From Bifidobacteriaceae bacterium (GTDB lineage Bacteria; Actinomycetota; Actinomycetes; Actinomycetales; WQXJ01), in contig JAISCU010000428.1 in assembly GCA_031265345.1 (NCBI GenBank), forward strand, positions 1 through 20,484: 20,484 nucleotides of DNA, read 5' to 3'. Numbering within the stretch: the stretch's first letter is position 1; each line of letters opens with the position of its first letter. The notes under the pieces were generated by a model, which was not told the DNA's origin, searched no databases, and worked only from the letters and a program-made list of their open reading frames with translations. This document shows, one piece after another, positions 15,530 to 20,484 of this stretch. Made by a program: the position numbers and the translations under genes.

Positions 15530-15760
15530 TCTCACCTCATTCGGCGAACGGATCCGTCCGGCGGCTGCCCGCTCCCGCACGCTCCGTGCCGTCGCCTGAC
15601 CGGGGCGCGTCCGCCGGTCGGCCTCTTGCTCCACGTGGTCGCTCCACACAACCGTAAAACTGCTGGTGTAACTGGAGAACATCAGCACAGACCGGGTCAC
15701 CGGCTTCGCCAGCACGTTGGCGTCCAGGAACACGACCGGGCCAGGCGGGTCATTCCTCAT
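15530..15760 (-). pseudogene. Truncated PIN-domain toxin (N-terminal remnant)
   Basis: On the minus strand an ATG at 15760 opens a frame starting MRNDPPGPVVFLDANVLAKP, with SFTVVWSDHVEQEADRRTRPG and RSVRERAAAGRI following. This is the N-terminal third of a PIN toxin, with the first catalytic Asp (LDAN) and a downstream Glu. Similarity to the family stops near residue 75, close to 15530. The frame then continues as antisense of the fic gene to 15275 without PIN features. Relatives are about twice as long and carry two more acidic catalytic residues, so this is a non-functional remnant. It overlaps the upstream HTH antitoxin gene by 11 nt, the coupling expected of the original pair. The break coincides with the fic stop codon, suggesting that arrival of fic or a deletion removed the rest. 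Confidence 0.7.
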
Positions 15761-16106
15761 CGCCGAAGAGCTCAGCTTCGATGTCCGGGGCGACTAGACC
15801 GGCGACCGCGTCCATCTGCTCGTCCCACAGGCGGCGGGCCTCCGGGTATGGGATGCGATTGCGGTTCCCGACCTTGACTACCTTGATCTCCCCGGCCGAG
15901 ATGCGCCTGGAGATCGTCGAGCGTGACACCATGAGCCGCCGCGCCAACTCGTCGGGGGTGAGCATCCGCGTCTCGACGCTCACCACTACCGTCTGCCCGC
16001 TGCGCGCGGCGTGCTCAACGAAATGGATCAACGAGTCCCGCCACGCCGGCTCGCGACCGGCAGCGCTGACGGCCTCTGGCTCCAAGGTCATCACCGGTGT
16101 GCTCAT
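15750..16106 (-). CDS. Excisionase-type HTH protein, probable antitoxin of the broken PIN toxin
   Basis: A 118-residue protein. Residues about 47-97 form a MerR/excisionase-like winged HTH (MLTPDELARRLMVSRSTISR, then GEIKVVKVGNRNRIPYPEARRLWDE). The C-terminal tail AGLVAPDIEAELFGDEE is acidic and suits toxin neutralisation. The N-terminal 45 residues (SLIHFVEHAARSGQTVVVSV) are the extra segment common in antitoxins of PIN pairs. It would repress its own promoter by binding the inverted repeat at 16123-16158. The toxin partner is truncated, so this is an orphan antitoxin that may survive as a repressor or as protection against related toxins. The ATG at 16106 is supported by a well-formed leaderless promoter. 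DNA-binding function is clear from the motif; the antitoxin role is inferred from arrangement. Confidence 0.82.
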   Translation of the reverse strand: MSTPVMTLEPEAVSAAGREPAWRDSLIHFVEHAARSGQTVVVSVETRMLTPDELARRLMVSRSTISRRISAGEIKVVKVGNRNRIPYPEARRLWDEQMDAVAGLVAPDIEAELFGDEE

Positions 16107-16112
16107 GACCGC

Positions 16113-16141
16113 AGCCTACCACCGATTGCACACACAACCAA
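16113..16141 (-). promoter_or_regulatory. Leaderless promoter of the HTH antitoxin gene
   Basis: On the minus strand TTGGTT (16141-16136) and TAGGCT (16118-16113) are spaced 17 bp, and TAGGCT ends 6 nt before the ATG at 16106. Transcription would start at the A of the ATG. The vapB gene has the same layout, TACACT-N6-ATG, and both start codons are preceded by CGGTC. Confidence 0.65.
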
Positions 16142-16158
16142 TTCTGAGTGTGCAATCG
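16123..16158. promoter_or_regulatory. Perfect 11-bp inverted repeat, probable operator of the HTH gene
   Basis: CGATTGCACAC at 16123-16133 and its exact reverse complement GTGTGCAATCG at 16148-16158 are separated by 14 bp. The -35 hexamer (16136-16141) lies in the spacer and the left arm falls between -35 and -10. Half-site centres are 25 bp apart, so a bound dimer or tetramer would block RNA polymerase. It is the longest perfect palindrome I saw near a promoter here. Confidence 0.7.
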
Positions 16159-16165
16159 TTATCCC

Positions 16166-16207
16166 GGGGTGGTGGCGCTGGAGGGGACGGGCGTGCGGTA
16201 CACCGGG
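16166..16207 (+). pseudogene. Relic of the giant surface protein's C-domain repeat
   Basis: Translated on the plus strand, this stretch reads GVVALEGTGVRYTGD. Its first 12 residues are identical to GVVALEGTGVRY in module 4 of the giant protein (13335-13370). Over those 36 bases 32 match and all four differences are at synonymous positions. No reading frame extends on either side: the upstream side abuts the operator, and downstream the frame drifts to a stop near 16245. It is a short fragment of a related gene, not a gene itself. Confidence 0.65.
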
Positions 16208-16227
16208 GACACTGCGGACCGTGTGAA

Positions 16228-16241
16228 GACGCTTCGGCGTC
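16228..16241 (+). other. Small hairpin with TTCG tetraloop
   Basis: GACGC-TTCG-GCGTC is a perfect 5-bp stem with the very stable UUCG loop. No T-tract follows. It could contribute to termination or mRNA structure in the leader of the GH3 gene, or be incidental. Confidence 0.35.
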
Positions 16242-16277
16242 ACTGATTGGCTCCGAACCGTCCCACCGCTGGGCCGC

Positions 16278-16315
16278 AGACTGCTCCACCGGCCTGAAGT
16301 GTTGCGCAGCAGTCT
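16278..16315. promoter_or_regulatory. 8-bp inverted repeat upstream of the GH3 gene
   Basis: AGACTGCT (16278-16285) and AGCAGTCT (16308-16315) are exact reverse complements 22 bp apart, about 170 bp before the GH3 start. This could be a regulator site or an RNA stem. It does not look like a usual LacI-family operator of glycosidase genes. The remaining leader to 16486 shows no clear promoter apart from an isolated TTGACT at 16391. Confidence 0.3.
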
Positions 16316-16486
16316 CACACGTCCATGACGGTTCGTGCGCCCAGGAGGGCAAATTGTGCGATGCCGCCGAGGGAGGCATCGGTTGTGCGCTTGACTCTGG
16401 TTGGGCGCGGTGGGGAGGGAACAGCGATGTTCCGCTTTCTCACCGGGTGCCCAGAAGAGGAACCGATTCGCACAAGGAGACCCCTG

Positions 16487-19400
16487 ATGAGTCCCAAGAC
16501 TGCAAAGAAGTCAAAGAAACCAATGTCAAACAGGAAGTACAACCTCATCGCCATCCCGCTCTTGGCGGCGGTCGTGGCGGCAGCTGTTGTTGTGACGTAC
16601 TTGATGAACTTCTTCGGCCCCGTCATGAATCAGGTGTTCGGGCGACCCACAACGGTGATCACTGACGCCGTGGGCACCGAGGATTGGGATGCGGACTATT
16701 ACGACGCGGATTCGATCGAGTCGCCAGAGGCTGTCGAGGCCGAGGCGCGCGAGATGTCCGCCAGACTCGGCGAGGAAGGGTTCGTTCTGCTCAAGAACGA
16801 GTCGTCAACACTACCCATCTCGACCAGCGACGCCCGCCAGGCCGCGATCAGCGTGTTCGGCTGGTCCTTCGCCTACCCCGTCTCGGGCGGCGCCGGCTCA
16901 GGCGGCACAGGCACCGAGAACGCGCTGATGCCGTTGCAAAGCCTCACCGACGCAGGCTTCGACGTCAACCCGGAACTAATCGCCGCCTATGAGGCGTGGT
17001 CGGCGGAGAAGGAATTGACCTCCCGGCCCGGCCGCCAGTCCGGCCCGGGTTTCCCTGGCTCCCCACCGATGCGCGGCGACTGGCAGCTACCCGAAATGCC
17101 GGTCGGCCAGGAGCAGTACGCCCAGGCAGAGGCTTACTCCAGTACCGCCCTGGTGTGGTTGTCCAGAGACGGCGGCGAGGGCACCGACCTGCCAATGTCT
17201 ATGGGAGAGCTGGCCGGGCTCGAACCGGGCTCGATGGGTTACAACCCGGACAAGCACTTCCTCGAGTTGACCGACGCGGAAGAAGAACTCATCGCGCAAG
17301 TCAAGCAAGACTTTGAGACTGTGCTCATGGTGATCAACACCTCGAACGCGATGGAGATCGGTTCGCTGCAAGATGACCCGTCGATAGACGCGATCCTGTG
17401 GGTCGGCGGCGGCGGCGACGGCGGTTTCAGGGCGGTCGGAGAGATCCTGGCTGGGACGGTCAATCCGTCAGGGCGCATGGCTGACACCTATCCGCGCGAC
17501 CTCACAGCTGATCCGACCTATGTCAACTTCGGCGACCGGACCTTCTTGACCTCACAAGGCCCGACTCAGAACAATTACTTGAACGCCACCGACGCGAACA
17601 CGCTCAACAATTACTCCTTCACGAACTACGAGGAAGGAATCTACGTCGGCTATCGCTACTACGAGACCGCCTACACCGAAGCGGAGAACGGCAACTACCC
17701 GGGCTTTGACTACGACCAAGCGGTGGTCTATCCGTTCGGGTACGGGCTCAGCTACTCCACCTTCGACCAGGAGATCGCTAGCTTCGACGCCTCGGACGAG
17801 TCGATCTCCATCAGCGTGACCGTCACCAACACCGGCGACGCGGCCGGCAAAGAAGTGGTCGAGGTTTACTACACGCCGCCCTATGTCAAGGGCGGGATCG
17901 AGAAGTCCGCCGTCAACCTGGTGGAATTCGGTAAGACCGAAGAACTCGCTCCCGGCGCATCGGCCACGGTCAGCCTCGCGTTCAAGACCGAGGACATGGC
18001 CTCCTATGACGCCGAGGGCCATCAGGCCTACGTCCTTGACGAGGGTGACTATGAGATCAAGGTGATGAGGAACGCCCACGAGATGATCGAATCCCGTACC
18101 TACACCCTGGACGACACGATCATTTTCAGCGAGGAAGGCGTCGGTGCCCGGTCATCCGACCAGACCGCCGCCACCAACGCCTTCTCCGAGCAGTTGGCGG
18201 CAATCAGCCCTGAATTCACCGTCATGAGCCGGGCCGACTTTGCCGGGACGTTCCCCGAGTTTGCCTCTGAAACCGACCGCACCGCCCCAGAGGCGTTGAT
18301 CGCCAAGCTCCAGAAATACGACTACACATCGCAGGACGACCCAGAGGCCGAATTGCCGATCACCGGGGCCGACAATGGCATCCAACTCATCAACCTGCGC
18401 GGGCTGGACTACGACGATCCACTCTGGGAGGAGTTCCTAGATCAATTCACGGTCGACGAAATGATGGAATTGACAGGGTTGGCCGGATTCGGCTCTCTGC
18501 CGGTTGAACGGCTCGGCCTGCCCCAAGCCCAGCACAGCGACGGCCCGATCAGGCTGAGCGCTTCGGGGCTTGGGACAGAGGCGACAACCGTCTCCTTGAC
18601 CTCGTACCCGTCGGAGGTCGTCATGGCCTCGACTTGGAACAAGGAACTGCTGAGAGAGCTCGGCGAGATCATCGGTCGACAGTCTTTGGCGAATGGCGTT
18701 CAAGGCTGGTACGCACCAGGAGCGAATATGCACCGCTCGGCTTTTGCCGGGCGCAACTTCGAGTATTTCAGCGAAGACAGCCTGCTGGCGGGCAAGCTGG
18801 TGACGGAGGAAATCTCTGGTGTCGGGTCCTCGGGTTTGATCCCCTTCATGAAGCACTTCGCCATGAACGACCAAGAGGCCTACCGGAACTCGCTGTCCCG
18901 GGGCTACCTGGACACCGAGGCTGCCAGCCACCTCGGCCTGTTGTCGTGGGCGGATGAGCAAACCATTCGCGAGATCTACCTCAAGCCGTGGGAGCTGGCG
19001 GTCAAGAACGCGACCGCCGAGGTCAAGTACATCTCTGATGACGAAGGCAACATTTCCACCACGACAGTTGGCGCCGCCAGCGGCGTGATGAGTTCGTACA
19101 ACTATATCGGCGACACCTGGGCGGGCGGATCATCGGCCCTGCTCAAGACCGTGCTGCGGGACGAGTGGGGCTTCAAGGGTGCTGTCGTCACCGATGCGGC
19201 CGTGGGCGCAGTCGGCGCGTCTGACAACTTCATGGACATCGACCAGATGATCCGCAACGGCGGTGACTTGCTGCTGACGACGGCAGAGTGGCAGGCCTTC
19301 GCCGCACCGGACGGCGCCACCACGCAGCAGGCCCTGCGCACAGCGACCCACAACTACGCCTACGCTCTGGTCCATTCCAACGCGATGAACAACGTCAAGC

Positions 19401-19570
19401 CATCTTCCACGGTCACCCAAACGGCGGCACCGTGGGAGACCGCGCTGCTGATCGGCGACATAGTGATTGGGCTGTTGGTTGCCTTTGGAATCTGGCGCGT
19501 CATCCGCCGCAACCTGAAGCATCGCTCGGCCCAGGTGGTCGTGATGGCGGAGTCTTCCGCGGGCGAATAG
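16487..19570 (+). CDS. Membrane-anchored GH3 glycosidase with permuted domain order (1027 aa)
   Basis: Predicted to hydrolyse beta-glucosides or related beta-glycosides outside the cell. Residues 1-18 are basic (KKSKKPMSNRKY) and 20-42 form a membrane helix. The GH3 C-terminal domain comes first (about 95-400: EEGFVLLKNESSTLP, DAILWVGGGGDGG, PSGRMADTYPRD, YPFGYGLSYSTF). A fibronectin-like domain follows (about 435-545). The (beta/alpha) catalytic domain comes last (about 640-970: SDGPIRLS, GRNFEYFSEDSLLAG, KHFAMNDQEAYRN, DEWGFKGAVVTD). Asp903 in VVTD matches the GH3 nucleophile position; the usual following Trp is Ala. A second helix (about 986-1003) and basic IRRNLKHR tail end it. Inverted GH3 order is known from ruminal beta-glucosidases. 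The start at 16487 has an AAGGAG site and puts SNRKY at residues 14-18, as in the paralogue at 19766; an in-frame ATG at 16427 with GGAGGG is the alternative. Substrate is not readable. Confidence 0.88.
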   Translation: MSPKTAKKSKKPMSNRKYNLIAIPLLAAVVAAAVVVTYLMNFFGPVMNQVFGRPTTVITDAVGTEDWDADYYDADSIESPEAVEAEAREMSARLGEEGFVLLKNESSTLPISTSDARQAAISVFGWSFAYPVSGGAGSGGTGTENALMPLQSLTDAGFDVNPELIAAYEAWSAEKELTSRPGRQSGPGFPGSPPMRGDWQLPEMPVGQEQYAQAEAYSSTALVWLSRDGGEGTDLPMSMGELAGLEPGSMGYNPDKHFLELTDAEEELIAQVKQDFETVLMVINTSNAMEIGSLQDDPSIDAILWVGGGGDGGFRAVGEILAGTVNPSGRMADTYPRDLTADPTYVNFGDRTFLTSQGPTQNNYLNATDANTLNNYSFTNYEEGIYVGYRYYETAYTEAENGNYPGFDYDQAVVYPFGYGLSYSTFDQEIASFDASDESISISVTVTNTGDAAGKEVVEVYYTPPYVKGGIEKSAVNLVEFGKTEELAPGASATVSLAFKTEDMASYDAEGHQAYVLDEGDYEIKVMRNAHEMIESRTYTLDDTIIFSEEGVGARSSDQTAATNAFSEQLAAISPEFTVMSRADFAGTFPEFASETDRTAPEALIAKLQKYDYTSQDDPEAELPITGADNGIQLINLRGLDYDDPLWEEFLDQFTVDEMMELTGLAGFGSLPVERLGLPQAQHSDGPIRLSASGLGTEATTVSLTSYPSEVVMASTWNKELLRELGEIIGRQSLANGVQGWYAPGANMHRSAFAGRNFEYFSEDSLLAGKLVTEEISGVGSSGLIPFMKHFAMNDQEAYRNSLSRGYLDTEAASHLGLLSWADEQTIREIYLKPWELAVKNATAEVKYISDDEGNISTTTVGAASGVMSSYNYIGDTWAGGSSALLKTVLRDEWGFKGAVVTDAAVGAVGASDNFMDIDQMIRNGGDLLLTTAEWQAFAAPDGATTQQALRTATHNYAYALVHSNAMNNVKPSSTVTQTAAPWETALLIGDIVIGLLVAFGIWRVIRRNLKHRSAQVVVMAESSAGE

Positions 19571-19577
19571 GCGCAAA

Positions 19578-19634
19578 GGCATCCGCCCGGGGTGTCCTGG
19601 CGCCTGCCCGCTGGGGCGCCCCGGGGCGGATGCC
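19578..19634 (+). terminator. Strong hairpin after the permuted GH3 gene
   Basis: GGCATCCGCC (19578-19587) pairs perfectly with GGCGGATGCC (19625-19634). Inside, GGCGCC (19599-19604 and 19615-19620) can add an inner stem. It begins 7 nt after the TAG stop and has no T-tract. It probably ends or attenuates transcription before the next two genes. Confidence 0.6.
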
Positions 19635-19765
19635 GGTGCCCGCCGGGGAGCTGAGCACCGGCCGTGCCGCCTTTCCGACTGAATGTGCGGCCGCATCCGG
19701 CCCCGGCGCCCCCGCTCATAGACTCGGAATTCGCTTAGCACCCTGCCCGTGAGGAGCTGTGGCTG

Positions 19766-19915
19766 ATGGCCAAGGAAAAGGACGAGGAGAGGAAGCCGCT
19801 TGTGTCCAACCGCAAGTACCCATCCATCTGGATACCCGTACTAGCGCTGGCGACCGCGCTCGGCGTGGTTCTGAGCACAGGCCTGGTCGTCGCGAAAGCC
19901 GGGGCCGCGGCGTGA
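19766..19915 (+). CDS. 49-aa single-pass membrane protein resembling the GH3 N-terminal anchor
   Basis: ATG at 19766 with GAGGAG 9 nt upstream opens 49 codons beginning MAKEKDEERKPLVSNRKYPS. The charged head and SNRKY at residues 14-18 are followed by a hydrophobic helix (about 21-43) and AKAGAAA. The N-terminus of the upstream GH3 has SNRKY at the same residue numbers and shares IxIPxLA after it, so the two are clearly paralogous. The stop overlaps the GTG of the next gene by 4 nt (GTGA), so translation is coupled. It could be a membrane partner of the GH3 enzymes, a leader that couples translation, or the remaining anchor of a deleted permuted GH3. Conserved start geometry, ribosome site and coupling favour a real gene. 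I know no named family for it. Confidence 0.7.
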   Translation: MAKEKDEERKPLVSNRKYPSIWIPVLALATALGVVLSTGLVVAKAGAAA

Positions 19916-20484
19916 GCGGCGCGACCGGCCCAACTGTGGCGGCCCTGTCGCCGCTGGAGAAGGCCGCGCTGCTCTCCGGGGCGGACAGTTGGCGGTCGCG
20001 GGCCGTCCCGCGGATTGGCCTGAGGTCGCTGTTCATGGCGGACGGGCCGCACGGCCTGCGGAAGCAGGCCGGAACGGCCGACCATCTGGGCCTCAATCAG
20101 TCGCTGCCGGCCACCTGCTTCCCCACCGCGGCCGCCATCGCGAATAGCTGGGACCCCGATCTGGCGGAACGCGTTGGCCGGGCGCTGGGCCGCGAGGCCG
20201 CGCTGATCGGCGTCGACGTGATCCTGGGACCGGGCCTGAACATCAAGCGCAGCCCGCTGGGCGGCCGGAACTTCGAGTACTTCAGCGAGGATCCGTACCT
20301 GTCCGGGAAGCTGGCCGCCGGGTATGTGCGCGGCATCCAATCGGCGGGCGTCGCGGCGTGCCCCAAGCACTTCGCCGTGAACAGCCAGGAAACCCGTCGC
20401 ATGGCCTCCGATTCGACGGTGGACGCGAAGACGCTCCGCGAGATCTACCTGACCGCCTTCGAGATCGTCGTGAAAGAATCAAAA
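19912..20484 (+). CDS. Canonical GH3 beta-glucosidase-like enzyme (N-terminal part, cut by window end)
   Basis: From GTG at 19912, 191 codons run open to the last base. The start is MSGATGPTVAALSPLEKAAL with no signal peptide or membrane helix, so the enzyme should be cytoplasmic. It begins directly with the GH3 catalytic domain. Landmarks include RSLFMADGPHGLRKQ, PTAAAIANSWDPDL, GVDVILGPGLNIKRSPLGG, GRNFEYFSEDPYLSGKL, CPKHFAVNSQETRRM and LREIYLTAFEIVVKES. The Lys-His pair and the Arg/Asp contacts of the glucose subsite are present. The nucleophile Asp lies beyond the window. Domain order is the usual one, unlike the gene at 16487. Beta-glucosidase is the most likely activity, but other GH3 specificities such as xylosidase cannot be excluded. 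Confidence 0.9.
   Translation, partial: MSGATGPTVAALSPLEKAALLSGADSWRSRAVPRIGLRSLFMADGPHGLRKQAGTADHLGLNQSLPATCFPTAAAIANSWDPDLAERVGRALGREAALIGVDVILGPGLNIKRSPLGGRNFEYFSEDPYLSGKLAAGYVRGIQSAGVAACPKHFAVNSQETRRMASDSTVDAKTLREIYLTAFEIVVKESK

Noticed and set aside
15548..15557. 10-bp palindrome ACGGATCCGT downstream of fic
   Set aside because: Too short and without a loop or T-tract to be a terminator; no regulatory context.
16391..16420. TTGACT as the -35 of the GH3 promoter
   Set aside because: The sequence 17 bp downstream is GGAGGG-rich and gives no -10 box.
16427..16487. Start of the permuted GH3 at the ATG at 16427
   Set aside because: It has a fair ribosome site, but the 49-aa paralogue aligns from its own start with the ATG at 16487, placing SNRKY at the same residue number. 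It is kept as an alternative only.

Overview
The window is high-GC DNA with GTG starts, strong Shine-Dalgarno sites, apparently leaderless toxin-antitoxin promoters and an LPxTG-type wall protein. This points to a Gram-positive actinomycete. A MenF-type isochorismate synthase suggests menaquinone synthesis. A giant wall-anchored protein next to family 3 glycosidases suggests a host- or plant-fibre-associated lifestyle, such as a gut. That placement is inference; there is no rRNA or other marker to name the taxon.

Layout. (1) 1-930, minus strand: a MenF-like isochorismate synthase whose C-terminus lies beyond the left edge. (2) 931-1337: a divergent intergenic region. (3) 1338-13718, plus strand: one gene for a 4126-residue secreted protein. 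It has a signal peptide, three AGIGGG-rich beta-helix modules, Ig-like and InlB/Listeria-Bacteroides-type repeats, four copies of a composite A-B-C module, a Pro/Thr spacer and an LPFTG sorting signal. (4) 13719-16160: a small accessory cluster. It holds a VapBC-type pair, a Fic-HTH fusion protein lacking the Fic catalytic histidine, and on the minus strand an excisionase-type HTH antitoxin followed by a truncated PIN toxin. (5) 16161-16486: a leader region containing a 14-residue relic of the giant protein's repeat family. (6) 16487-20484: a membrane-anchored GH3 enzyme with permuted domain order, a 49-residue membrane protein resembling that enzyme's N-terminal anchor, and a translationally coupled canonical GH3 enzyme cut by the right edge.

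How the genes fit together. The giant protein would be exported and linked to peptidoglycan by a sortase not encoded here, and probably acts as an adhesin or glycan-binding stalk. The permuted GH3 is predicted to be held at the outer membrane face by segments at both ends. The canonical GH3 has no signal peptide and should be cytoplasmic. Together they would give extracellular and intracellular beta-glycoside hydrolysis. The middle cluster looks like a decaying toxin-antitoxin island, and short fragments related to the giant gene lie on both sides of that gene.

The most interesting items are the permuted GH3, mini-anchor and canonical GH3 arrangement; the Fic protein with Gln in place of the catalytic His; the operator/promoter of the orphan HTH antitoxin; and the synonymous-only relic of the surface-protein repeat. 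The partial MenF gene, the 49-aa ORF, the second GH3 and the relic were found by translating the sequence by eye.
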